A stretch of DNA of 64,000 bases from Afipia felis ATCC 53690 (GTDB taxonomy: Bacteria; Pseudomonadota; Alphaproteobacteria; Rhizobiales; Xanthobacteraceae): positions 744,001 through 808,000 of the forward strand of contig NZ_KB375270.1 of assembly GCF_000314735.2 (NCBI RefSeq), given 5' to 3'. The translations under genes and the position numbers were made by a program. This document shows positions 43,003-51,997 of this stretch, in pieces. The notes beneath the pieces are model-generated. The model was not told the origin of the DNA and made no database searches. It saw only the letters and a list, made by a program, of their open reading frames with translations. Position 1 is the stretch's first letter. Every line of letters begins with the position of its first letter.

Positions 43003-44336
43003 CCTTTCGCCCTGAAGGCGGATTGAAGCATGAAGATAGGACTCGGCAGAAGTCCCAGGCGGCGCCAGATAAAGGCTGCCATTGCGATATTCCAGATCAC
43101 GAGTGTGATCGTTGCTGAGATCGCTGCGCCGATGAGCCCTAGCTGGCTGACAAGAGCTGCGCTCAGAAGAAGATTGAAGAGGGCACTCAGGATCAGAAGG
43201 AGGGCTGCGATCCGCTCGCATCCGGTCATGGTCAGGATCGATAACTGCGATCCACAACTCGCGGCGAGGACTTGACCCAGGAGAAGAATATGTAATGCAG
43301 GTACGCCCGCGTCATAGGCTCGACCGAACCAGGCTAGAAGCGGCTCTGCAATAACGGAAAGCGCAAGCGCGCTGAGAGCAGCGCCGCAGAGCGTCCATAA
43401 GGCGATCCTGGCAGTCAGGACTTGCAGCGCATGATGCTGCTTTCTGACAAAGAGGTCGGAAATCGTAGGTGCGAGCAAAGTGTTGGCTGCAGTTCGTGGC
43501 AGAGCGACTAGGAACGAAATGCTGAACGCGATCGCGTAGATGCCGGCCTCCTTGGTCAGGCCGACCCAGCCGAGCACAAGCACACCGCAACGGTTCAGCA
43601 TCGCTTCGGTGGCTGCAATCGCCACGAGCGGCAGGATGGTTTTTCGCCAGATCGGGATATCGTAGCTTGGCGCGATCCCATCGATCTCTTGCGGATGTAG
43701 CCGCCGGACCGCGAGGCTTGCAAGGATGAGGGCCGCCGTTGTGCTGGCAAGAGTCGCCATCATGATGAGGGGGGCATCAAGGTGCCATTTTAACACCTGG
43801 CTCAAGAGCACGACGATACAGATCAGTGCGCCGTCGCGTATCATGCGATCCGGCACCACGGCCGATAGGACGCCGCCGAATGCGCGTACGATCGAGCTTC
43901 GAATCCATAAAAGCGCCCAGATCGGAACAAGAATGAATCCCGCAAGAAAGGTGTCTCTCAGTTCTGGAGATATCTCGCCGCTCGGAATCATGACCGCGAT
44001 CGCGCCGACCAAAACGATGAGCGTGCCAGCAACCGCCATGCGTTGTTCCGAATATCGGATAACACCGCGTAGCAGGCTCCATGCCTGATTGGCACGATAA
44101 GCGGACACGAAGCGCAAGAGTGCGATGTCAAAGCCAAGCGCGGAGAAGTAGGCCAGCACAGTGACCCAAGCGAGAACGTAAGCGTAGACACCAAAGGTCT
44201 CAGCGCCGACGATCCGCGCGATCAGGAGTTGTGAGCATGCGGTCAGCCCGGCGCCTGCGACGTAGACCGTAAGTGCGGCGATGCCGCCAAGGGTCACGCG
44301 CCGGATCGATCCGCTGCCAAGCACCTTGTCAAACAT
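42990..44336 (-). CDS. Polysaccharide flippase (Wzx-like, MOP superfamily)
   Basis: An inner-membrane translocase of about 448 residues with roughly 12-14 TM segments, likely moving lipid-linked repeat units across the membrane. It begins MFDKVLGSGSIRRVTLGGIA, with ARIVGAETFGVYAYVLAWVT near TM2 as in the oligosaccharide flippase family. The start at 44336 overlaps the upstream kinase gene by 8 bases; starts at 44375 or 44423 would overlap more. It is the last gene of the leftward exopolysaccharide unit. Confidence 0.86.
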   Translation of the reverse strand: MFDKVLGSGSIRRVTLGGIAALTVYVAGAGLTACSQLLIARIVGAETFGVYAYVLAWVTVLAYFSALGFDIALLRFVSAYRANQAWSLLRGVIRYSEQRMAVAGTLIVLVGAIAVMIPSGEISPELRDTFLAGFILVPIWALLWIRSSIVRAFGGVLSAVVPDRMIRDGALICIVVLLSQVLKWHLDAPLIMMATLASTTAALILASLAVRRLHPQEIDGIAPSYDIPIWRKTILPLVAIAATEAMLNRCGVLVLGWVGLTKEAGIYAIAFSISFLVALPRTAANTLLAPTISDLFVRKQHHALQVLTARIALWTLCGAALSALALSVIAEPLLAWFGRAYDAGVPALHILLLGQVLAASCGSQLSILTMTGCERIAALLLILSALFNLLLSAALVSQLGLIGAAISATITLVIWNIAMAAFIWRRLGLLPSPIFMLQSAFRAKGAPA

Positions 44337-45135
44337 GCGGGAGGCTTTCGCTTGAGAGGTTTCCCCAAAGTGCATGGGGTGTTTGATATGGCGCGTGGGC
44401 TTTGATTCTGATCTGTTCGGCAATCTTTCTCACCGCATCGTCAAGCGAGCGCGGATCTGATGAATTAACGCAAGTGACTGCCTGACCTCGCTTTCGAATA
44501 AGGCTGAGGAGCTGCTCAAAAACCGGATTCTCTTCGGTGTTCGTGTCCGGGTCGACCTCGAGCATGCGCTCAATGAGACCCTGGAAGCGTTGCCGATTGT
44601 GCAGCCGTGCGGCCAAAATATCGGGAGATGCATCGAGTTTGATAAGCAGATCAGGTTTCGGAATCTCGTCGAGTGCGCGTGCAATCAGCGTTTCATCAGC
44701 CGAAGGGTGAGACAGTGCAAGCGAGCATACGGCTTGGATGAAAGCCTGATCAAACAATGTGATGTGGTTAGATCGAGAAGCCATGTGCCAGGAATGGGAC
44801 AGACGAAGAATGTATTGGCTCAGTCTGATTGACGAAAAAAAATTTTTGGGTGGCAGCGCCTTTAACAGACTCGATGCCGTGCTAAGATCGTTACGATAGG
44901 CGAGCGGATGAAACGTCATTGTCAGAAGTTCTATGACAGGCCTCGCCAGGCGGATCGCGACGGCCGCAGTTGGCGCGAATATCGGATGCTTGTGGGAATT
45001 CGGCGGTAGTCGCTCAGCCGGCCGGTAACTGAGAACAAGATCTACCGTCTGATGCTGGTTCTGAAGTTCAGCGGCAAGTGCGCGGGCAAAGGTTGTTTTG
45101 CCAACGCCTTGTGGGCCAAAGATCTCGACAATCAT
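44329..45135 (-). CDS. P-loop kinase-like protein of the exopolysaccharide locus
   Basis: A 268-residue thymidylate-kinase-like P-loop protein. It begins MIVEIFGPQGVGKTTFARAL (Walker A at residues 8-15). LIKLDASPDILAARLHNRQR and a LID-like segment suggest a small-molecule kinase. The middle (SSIRLSQYILRLSHSWHMAS) is helical. The ATG at 45135 fits the P-loop start. The substrate is unknown; the context suggests a sugar or lipid precursor of the polymer. It lies between the nucleotidyltransferase-kinase fusion and the flippase. Confidence 0.75.
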   Translation of the reverse strand: MIVEIFGPQGVGKTTFARALAAELQNQHQTVDLVLSYRPAERLPPNSHKHPIFAPTAAVAIRLARPVIELLTMTFHPLAYRNDLSTASSLLKALPPKNFFSSIRLSQYILRLSHSWHMASRSNHITLFDQAFIQAVCSLALSHPSADETLIARALDEIPKPDLLIKLDASPDILAARLHNRQRFQGLIERMLEVDPDTNTEENPVFEQLLSLIRKRGQAVTCVNSSDPRSLDDAVRKIAEQIRIKAHAPYQTPHALWGNLSSESLPHV

Positions 45136-45155
45136 GCGCGATCTCCGTGAAAGGC

Positions 45156-46688
45156 CTACAGTAGATCCCATATCTCGGACTTGATCCGACGTATGACGTC
45201 GGGTAGCGGCCGCTCGGCGTCGATGGTCACGACATGCCTTGCCTCGAAGGTAAGGTGTCGCAACGTCTCGATGCGATCCCGAACAATCGACGGGTCCATA
45301 TCCGGCTCGCGTGATAGCGCCGTTTCGGGCGTGACCTGCAGCTTGATGACGAGATCCGGTGGTAGGCGTCGCGCGAGAAAATACGCGGATGCTTCAAGGC
45401 GGCGTAGCCAGCGTGGTGCGCGAGGAATGCGATTGAGAAGAGGGCCATCGTTGTAGCTGAGCGTTTGGCTTTGGGGGTAGCGGTCTGTCAGAACGACCAG
45501 CCCACGGTCGGCCCCGCGCCGTGCGGACATCAGCTTATTTCGCTTCTCCCTTGCGACAACCAGCGCCCAGACTGTGAGAAACGTAGCATAGAAAAGGCCA
45601 GGCCTCTGGTTTGATATCTTGCCGTGGGAGGCCCCCTTCGGCCGCGTTTTGAGGGCACCTACGATGAGCGGCAGCATCATCTTGAATGGACGTAGAAGAA
45701 GCGATGGTCGGCCATCTCCCGTGCCGAAATACATCGGAATGGTGTCGATTTCCGATCCTAGCCATTCATGGATCTTGGCCACAACGGTCGATTTTCCGCT
45801 GCCATCGACGCCGACGATGGCGACGATAATGCCTCCGCCCGGCGCACGACGATTCCATGGCCGAGGCAGATAAAGAAAGTTCTTGTTAAGGCCACCGATA
45901 GTCCAATGAGCTGCCCGGATGGCTGTCCGCAGACGGGCCTCGATCGCACTGTACATCCGATAAGGCGTCAGGAATTTCTCAAGATGGCGTCCCAGTACTC
46001 GTTGATTCTCGAGTGGCGCCTTATCGTGAAACGCTTCGACGAGTTCGCCTGCAAGGCGTTCGTTCGTAAGGCTGATGGCAAGGTTGCAAAGTGCGTCGTT
46101 GTCGAGGCGGGAAGCAAGAGCGGCTCGGTCCAGGGAGAATTTCTGCGTCGTGGAGGCCCAGTGCCGCCACGTGACCGGATCGCGACGTCGTAACTCCAGG
46201 CAACCACGGACGATCAGCAAGAACGCTTCGCTGGCGGGATCGAGTATCCTGATGGGGAAAGCCGAGTGCTGGATCGAGCGTGCAAGGATCACGTCCTCCC
46301 AAGGAAGGCGATAATTCTTGAGGAGCCGCTCGCCTGATACCAGACGGAAATGCAGGTGAACGTGCATCAGTCGCCCGATGGCGTTATCGTGGCCAAGGAA
46401 ACTGAGAATGGCGGGGTCATCCCGACCGGGAACCGACGGAAAGAGCTTCAGGCCGCATTCGAGCAGGATAGCTTCGCAGCGGTGCTGATCTTTACGCGCG
46501 ACAAGAAGATCGAGGTCACCTTCGCCGGTCAAAACGGAATAAATGCTTCTGCTGCTTTTCCAGAAACAGTAGGAGATACTGGCTTTCTGAAAACACTCGA
46601 GGACCGCCAGAAAGACAAGGGAGATTGCGCCATCCGCGGGCGGTTGCGCCGTCAATTCAAGTTCTCTCTGGATGTTGATCAGCCTCAT
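45156..46688 (-). CDS. Nucleotidyltransferase-like and thymidylate-kinase-like fusion protein
   Basis: A 510-residue protein. Residues 20-250 resemble the uncharacterised nucleotidyltransferase family (PF14907 type): SYCFWKSSRSIYSVLTGEGD, then LDLLVARKDQHRCEA, where GEGDLDLLV is the metal-binding strand. Residues 285-510 are a P-loop kinase (IVAIVGVDGSGKSTVVAKIH; LVVLTDRYPQS in the DRx position; DLVIKLQVTPETALSREPDM). Two enzymatic halves in one chain suggest sequential nucleotidyl and phosphoryl transfer, but no substrate can be named. It is 20 bases upstream of the second P-loop kinase gene. Confidence 0.75.
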   Translation of the reverse strand: MRLINIQRELELTAQPPADGAISLVFLAVLECFQKASISYCFWKSSRSIYSVLTGEGDLDLLVARKDQHRCEAILLECGLKLFPSVPGRDDPAILSFLGHDNAIGRLMHVHLHFRLVSGERLLKNYRLPWEDVILARSIQHSAFPIRILDPASEAFLLIVRGCLELRRRDPVTWRHWASTTQKFSLDRAALASRLDNDALCNLAISLTNERLAGELVEAFHDKAPLENQRVLGRHLEKFLTPYRMYSAIEARLRTAIRAAHWTIGGLNKNFLYLPRPWNRRAPGGGIIVAIVGVDGSGKSTVVAKIHEWLGSEIDTIPMYFGTGDGRPSLLLRPFKMMLPLIVGALKTRPKGASHGKISNQRPGLFYATFLTVWALVVAREKRNKLMSARRGADRGLVVLTDRYPQSQTLSYNDGPLLNRIPRAPRWLRRLEASAYFLARRLPPDLVIKLQVTPETALSREPDMDPSIVRDRIETLRHLTFEARHVVTIDAERPLPDVIRRIKSEIWDLL

Positions 46689-46762
46689 GATGAAATCGCT
46701 CCGATTTCAAGAGCATTACTGATGGTGACTGGTTTCGCCGCAAAACGTGCCTTTTGTTGCGA

Positions 46763-48694
46763 TCATGATTGAGCCGAGCGTGAGTAATAGTTTTCGTATG
46801 TCACCAGCGCCTCGCCTGCGTCGCCATAGCGATAAGTCGCGTGCATTTTTAGATCGACCTGCGTCAGCAGGGCGAGAGGAATGTCGATTCCATCACCGCG
46901 ACGATTGGGGGCTCGCAGCAAGCTGATCGCATTCTGTGCGACCTCGCGTCGTGTACTTCCCCATTTGACGACAAAGACGACTTTGTCGGCCATCGGTGCA
47001 AGCAGTCGCGATTCGATAATTCCGAGAAGGGGGGGGCCGTCGATGATAATGCTATCGTAAGTCTTGCTCAGTTCGTTCAGCAGAAGCGGAAGACGCTGGT
47101 CGGACAGAATCGGCAAGGCATCCAACGGAGACGTTGGCATCGCAAGATAGTCGATTCCGAGATCAGGAATATGCGTGGTGATGTCCGCCGCAGATTGATT
47201 GCGCAGGAGAACATCGAAGATTTCTCCGGCAGTGCTGTTGCCAAGCTCGCGCGAGACGGACGGTCGCTTGAAGTCAAGGTCGATCATCAGTACCCGTCGG
47301 CCAAGCGATGCGGCGCAGACGGCAATACTGACGGCTGCCGTTGTCTTTCCTTCTCCAGGAACGCTTGAGCTGATTAAAACGGTTCGCGGTGCACGTTGCG
47401 GCGTTGTGAGCCACAATTCGCCGACAACCGAGCGGATGGATTCAGTGTAGGCGGAGAAAGGTTCGGTCAGCATATGCTGATGTGGTTTCACATTTCGAAT
47501 ATCGGACAATCTGGGGATGAAGCCGACGCAAGGGATTCCAAGTGTATCCTTGACGTCTTGCTCGCTGCGCAAACCTCTGTCGCTTTGCTCCTTGATAACG
47601 GCAATGAAACTTCCGCCTATGAGAAGGATGATCAAGGTTGGGAGGATGAACAAAATCGGATTGTGAGAACTAGGCTGGTTCGGCGGAGTGGCGAGAGAAA
47701 CAATTCTAGCGATCGATCCGATGTCCCCTCGCTGGTCGAGAATTTCCCTCTCTCGCCTCCGTAAGTTGGAGTATATCAATGCGCTTGCGGCTGCTTCACG
47801 TTCAAGTTCGCGGATTCGCGTGTTGGAATCCTGCGCTGCCTGGCTGCTTTGATCCTGCGAAGCCGTGGTCGGCCCCCGGGCTTCTTTCTGGACAGCTGTC
47901 GCACTCTGCGTAGCAGCGTTACGTGCTTCAGCAATTCGATCACGAAGTAGCGCGAGTTCACGCGATGTATACTTCGATTTCTGGTCGTTCTGACTGTCGA
48001 TGTATAATTGCACAGCCTTATTGACGACGATTGCCGATTCCTCAGGGCTTCGGGACGTATAGCGAACAACAATGATTCGAGAGCGGTCTTCCTGCGCGAC
48101 CCGCAGATACCGCTCAAGATCTTCGATATCGATGATCGCTCCGTGGCGATCTCTAAAGAGGGTTCCGATCCAGATGTGAAGGCGGCGATTGAGTTCGCCA
48201 ACCCACGACGTTTCTGCCTCGATCACTGGTGACGCAGGAGGTGGTTTCATGACCGCGGGGGCGACGGCCGCGCCGGACCGTTTCGCGACCGCGATGAATT
48301 CCGGATCAGCCAGCAAACTCTTAACGACACGCTGAAGATGGTCGTGCGATGTCAGGAGCTTGACGTGCGTATCGATGGCCGAATCATCCGAGGCGGGCGA
48401 AGAAGAGGGGCTATTGGCTCCCTGAGTAGGTTCGACAATGATCTGGGCCGCGGCTGTATACTTCGGTGCGATCATCAACGCCGCTGCTGATGCCAGAAGG
48501 GTTCCGCAGAACGCGACGGTGAGGATAAGCCTTCGGCGCCGTCGTAACGTGTCGAGTAGTTCAATCAGGTAAGGCCCGGGAGCGGCTTGCGCGTCGCCGG
48601 GCTGGCCGTATTTGGCGTTATAAATGTTGCGGATCGGTTGAATGTCAGAGGCGATCCTGTAGGCAATATCCCTATCGATATGCGTCCAGTTCAT
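46763..48694 (-). CDS. Polysaccharide co-polymerase with tyrosine autokinase (ExoP/Wzc type)
   Basis: A 643-residue inner-membrane protein controlling chain length and export. Order: Wzz domain with TM1 (LILTVAFCGTLLASAAALMI), a periplasmic coiled coil (about 200-320), TM2 (PILFILPTLIILLIGGSFIA), then a BY-kinase domain. The kinase has Walker A SVPGEGKTTAA near residue 445, Walker A' VLMIDLDFKRPS and Walker B SIIIDGPPL. The C-terminal tyrosine cluster is present (YRYGDAGEALVTYENYYSRS). Its ATG overlaps the asparagine synthase stop by 4 bases. Confidence 0.94.
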   Translation of the reverse strand: MNWTHIDRDIAYRIASDIQPIRNIYNAKYGQPGDAQAAPGPYLIELLDTLRRRRRLILTVAFCGTLLASAAALMIAPKYTAAAQIIVEPTQGANSPSSSPASDDSAIDTHVKLLTSHDHLQRVVKSLLADPEFIAVAKRSGAAVAPAVMKPPPASPVIEAETSWVGELNRRLHIWIGTLFRDRHGAIIDIEDLERYLRVAQEDRSRIIVVRYTSRSPEESAIVVNKAVQLYIDSQNDQKSKYTSRELALLRDRIAEARNAATQSATAVQKEARGPTTASQDQSSQAAQDSNTRIRELEREAAASALIYSNLRRREREILDQRGDIGSIARIVSLATPPNQPSSHNPILFILPTLIILLIGGSFIAVIKEQSDRGLRSEQDVKDTLGIPCVGFIPRLSDIRNVKPHQHMLTEPFSAYTESIRSVVGELWLTTPQRAPRTVLISSSVPGEGKTTAAVSIAVCAASLGRRVLMIDLDFKRPSVSRELGNSTAGEIFDVLLRNQSAADITTHIPDLGIDYLAMPTSPLDALPILSDQRLPLLLNELSKTYDSIIIDGPPLLGIIESRLLAPMADKVVFVVKWGSTRREVAQNAISLLRAPNRRGDGIDIPLALLTQVDLKMHATYRYGDAGEALVTYENYYSRSAQS

Positions 48695-50697
48695 GACTCA
48701 GCCTCCACATGACATTTCAACTCAGGTGGATCCACCACAGGCAGTGACGGACACGCATAGCGGTTCGCATCAAGCCAGGATTGAACCATGAGGACAGACC
48801 ATAGATAGCGCGAGCGGTCGCGTTGACCGGTCAGGTGCTCTTGCCAGGATGCCTGGACGCTTCTGGAATCGATGAAGCCATCGTCACGGATGCGGCGTAT
48901 ATCGAGCAATCCTTGAGCCCAGTCGCGCAGAGGTCCACGGAGCCACAGGCCGATTGGCACGTTGAAGCCCTGTTTGGGTCGTTCGAAGAGATATTCTGGC
49001 AGGTAGCGACGCAGGGCCTGTCGTAACAGCCACTTGCCTTGCCCGTTACGAATCTTCATGGCGGTCGGCAGCCGCCACGCGAATTCGACCACGCGGTGAT
49101 CGAGGAACGGGCTACGTGCCTCAAGACTCGCTGCCATGGTTGCTCTGTCGAGCTTCACAAGAACATCGCCGACGAGATAACTGGCTGTATCGCAGTACAT
49201 GATACGTGATGCTGCGTCAGGCAGATTCGGGATGTCTTCATTCTCAATTAGTCCAAATGGCGTTATTTGACTTGCGCGGGAGAAACTCATGAGCCGGTGA
49301 TAGAGTTCGCGACTATCCGTGACATTGAGTACCTGCGCGAGCTTTTCCAGATTTTCCTCGACGAGAAGCTCATGCATGTCCTCTGAGACAGGCAGTTTTC
49401 CTAGCCATCTTTCCCATTTCTCGGGCCTCTGTATGTGAAACGCTGAAGCCGCCATGTGGCGCAGTTTTGCTGGAATTTTGAAGAGAAGCGCCAGACGTGC
49501 CATCGCGATATGGCGGGAGTACCCACCAAAGCATTCATCCCCGCCGTCGCCCGATAGTGCGACCGTGACGTGCTGCCTTGCCAATCGGGACAGAAGTAAT
49601 GTCGGTATTTGCGATTCGTCCGCGAATGGTTCGTCCCACACTTGTGGAATGTCCGGAATGACGGCGAGGGCTTCGCTTGGTGTGACCCTGAATTCAGTGT
49701 GCTCCGTGCCGAAATGCCGTGCCACCATCGCGGCGTGGTGTGCTTCGTCGTAGCTGGATTCAGAAAATCCGATCGTGAATGAACGAATAGGCTGCTGCGA
49801 TTGTGCCTGCATCAGCGCAGCAATCATCGAGCTGTCGATCCCGCCGGATAGAAATACACCGAACGGAACGTCCGCTTTCATGCGTTGCTGAACAGCCTCG
49901 CGCAGCAATTGATCGAGTTCGGACTCAAGATCCGCCAGACTTGCGGTAAGGAGGTTCTGCTGACCTTCCTCCGCCATTGTAGCGAGTTGCCACCAGCGCC
50001 GGACTTGGTGACGCAGATGGGACACGGAGCCGTTCTTCAGGTCGTCGGCGGTTACCGAGAGGATAGAGCCGGGGGGAAGCTTGAAAACCCCTTCCCAGAT
50101 GCAACTATGATCGGGGATGAAGCCGTGTCGCAGAACCATGGCAATCGCATTGCGATCGATTCTCGGGTTAAATCCGGGGTAGGATCGGATGGCCTTGAGT
50201 TCGGACGCAAATACAATGCCGCCTGGGACGATGGCAACGTACAGAGGCTTCTTTCCCATGCGATCGCGCGTGAGGTGCAGAGTACGAGCTCGCCGATCCC
50301 AGACACCAAGGGCAAACATTCCGGAAAATTGCGGCAGAGACGCTTCAATGCCGAAGCTCTCGAACGCCGCCAGCATCACTTCGCTGTCGCTGTGGCCTCG
50401 GAAACGATGCCCGGTCGCCTCCAATTTTCGTCGCAACTCCTCGAAGTTGTAGACCTCGCCGTTAAAGCTCATGACGAGATTCTTGCTACTAGACAGCATC
50501 GGCTGCTTTCCGGCCTCCGAAAGATCCACGATCGAGAGCCGTCGATGGCCCAGGGCGATGCCGCCTTCTGTATCGATCCAGGTGCCGCTAGCGTCGGGGC
50601 CCCGATGCTGCAGAGTTGCAGTCATCTGCGCGATCACTCCGAGTTTGCGCGGGTCGGCTTTTTGGGAATGAAGGAAGATGCCGGCAACTCCACACAT
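48691..50697 (-). CDS. asnB: Asparagine synthase-like glutamine amidotransferase in exopolysaccharide locus
   Basis: A 668-residue enzyme. MCGVAGIF supplies the N-terminal Cys2 nucleophile of the glutaminase, with GHRRLSIVDLSEAGKQPM and VMSFNGEVYN following. The synthetase half has the PPi loop SGGIDSSMIAAL near residue 285 and DRATMAASLEARSPFLDHRV. It may make asparagine or, more likely in this setting, amidate a uronic acid or other sugar acid of the polymer. It is coupled to the co-polymerase gene (4-base overlap) and lies 1 base downstream of the polymerase gene. Confidence 0.92.
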   Translation of the reverse strand: MCGVAGIFLHSQKADPRKLGVIAQMTATLQHRGPDASGTWIDTEGGIALGHRRLSIVDLSEAGKQPMLSSSKNLVMSFNGEVYNFEELRRKLEATGHRFRGHSDSEVMLAAFESFGIEASLPQFSGMFALGVWDRRARTLHLTRDRMGKKPLYVAIVPGGIVFASELKAIRSYPGFNPRIDRNAIAMVLRHGFIPDHSCIWEGVFKLPPGSILSVTADDLKNGSVSHLRHQVRRWWQLATMAEEGQQNLLTASLADLESELDQLLREAVQQRMKADVPFGVFLSGGIDSSMIAALMQAQSQQPIRSFTIGFSESSYDEAHHAAMVARHFGTEHTEFRVTPSEALAVIPDIPQVWDEPFADESQIPTLLLSRLARQHVTVALSGDGGDECFGGYSRHIAMARLALLFKIPAKLRHMAASAFHIQRPEKWERWLGKLPVSEDMHELLVEENLEKLAQVLNVTDSRELYHRLMSFSRASQITPFGLIENEDIPNLPDAASRIMYCDTASYLVGDVLVKLDRATMAASLEARSPFLDHRVVEFAWRLPTAMKIRNGQGKWLLRQALRRYLPEYLFERPKQGFNVPIGLWLRGPLRDWAQGLLDIRRIRDDGFIDSRSVQASWQEHLTGQRDRSRYLWSVLMVQSWLDANRYACPSLPVVDPPELKCHVEAES

Positions 50698-50698
50698 G

Positions 50699-51997
50699 TC
50701 ATTCGCTCCGGTTGAACAGGAGAGACGAAGCGCGGGAATCTGCGCCAGCCATCAGTGCAAAGGCCATCGCAAACCAGAATAACGGTTGGCGAATAATAAG
50801 GTGGAACATGCTGAGGACAATGATGCTCCACACTACAGCCGTTAATGCATCGAGATGCGTGTGATAGGCTGATTTGAAGGCCGTTCCCACAAGCCAGGTG
50901 AACGACAGAACTGCGATCAGACCACCCTGCGTGAAAAGATCCAGAAACGTATTATGTGCTTCGAAGTTTGGCGTACCATTGACCTGAGGGTGCTCAATAT
51001 ATTTTGGCTCGGTATCTTCCCGTCTCGCGGCAACGAGGACAGGCGGGATCTCGATATGAGGTCCAGGTCCCAGTCCCAGCATGCTGGATTCGATTCCGCG
51101 ATCGATCGCGCTGCTCCATGCATTCAAACGTATATTCGCCGTTTGCGATGTCTCCTGGCGCGTGCCCTTTGCCATTTTCATCATGAGGTCGAATGTTTCG
51201 GCCTCGACCAGATTGGCAAACAGGAACGCCGTGGCTGCGATGATCGGAAGTGAGATAATGGCGATACCCGCGAATGCTCTTCCGACCGAGGCTTTCTGCA
51301 TCATCAGCGACGTCCTGAGCTTTAACAGCGCAAAAAGCAGAATCCCGGTAACCAGGATGACTGCGTACGTATCGCTCTTGGTAAGCCGTCCGACATAGAT
51401 AGAGAGCGCGGTGCATATGGCGGCGACGACTTTTCTACCGAACCCTGCGATGTGCTCGATAAAATGAATCGAGAGAAACGTGATGATCGCGCAGAAGATG
51501 GCGAGCTGGTTCGGATTGTCTGATAAGCCGCGGAATCGTTCCCAGTACCAGGGATCCGTATGCGGGATAGTGATAAGGCCCCAAGCGGGAAGAAGTTGAA
51601 CGCCCAGGAATGCGGTGCTGAACAGTGTCAAAAGCCATGCGACACGATGAATGTGGCAACCTGCATCCGGCCCGACGGCGCAGAGAAGGCTTACAGCGAG
51701 GAGGATCGCGTATGCGAGAATATCGTGGATGAACAGGTTCGGGTCATGAATGTCGCTAATCACGAACGCCGTTGCCGAGCCAAGACATAACGAAATGACG
51801 AAGAGCATCCAGAATACGAGCATTCGGGAGAGTGCAGGCGTCATCTTTGAATGCAGGAGATTTCTCATGCTGCCAAGCATGAGAACGACCCAGATGACCA
51901 GGCTGACTTCGCCCGGCCCGACCGGTAGCCCCGCGGGCCGCAACTGCGATGCAGTTGTCAGCATCAGACCAAGAGCGAGCAAGGCATCACGGATCAT
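50699..51997 (-). CDS. O-antigen ligase/Wzy-type polysaccharide polymerase
   Basis: A 432-residue membrane protein with about ten TM segments and a large periplasmic loop, as in Wzy/WaaL proteins (FRGLSDNPNQLAIFCAIITF; ESSMLGLGPGPHIEIPPVLV; NFEAHNTFLDLFTQGGLIAV). The NxxxNTFLxxFxxxG block is the family signature. The start at 51997 was chosen because it overlaps the glycosyltransferase stop by 4 bases; an upstream ORF extension is antisense-like and non-hydrophobic. Confidence 0.9.
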   Translation of the reverse strand: MIRDALLALGLMLTTASQLRPAGLPVGPGEVSLVIWVVLMLGSMRNLLHSKMTPALSRMLVFWMLFVISLCLGSATAFVISDIHDPNLFIHDILAYAILLAVSLLCAVGPDAGCHIHRVAWLLTLFSTAFLGVQLLPAWGLITIPHTDPWYWERFRGLSDNPNQLAIFCAIITFLSIHFIEHIAGFGRKVVAAICTALSIYVGRLTKSDTYAVILVTGILLFALLKLRTSLMMQKASVGRAFAGIAIISLPIIAATAFLFANLVEAETFDLMMKMAKGTRQETSQTANIRLNAWSSAIDRGIESSMLGLGPGPHIEIPPVLVAARREDTEPKYIEHPQVNGTPNFEAHNTFLDLFTQGGLIAVLSFTWLVGTAFKSAYHTHLDALTAVVWSIIVLSMFHLIIRQPLFWFAMAFALMAGADSRASSLLFNRSE

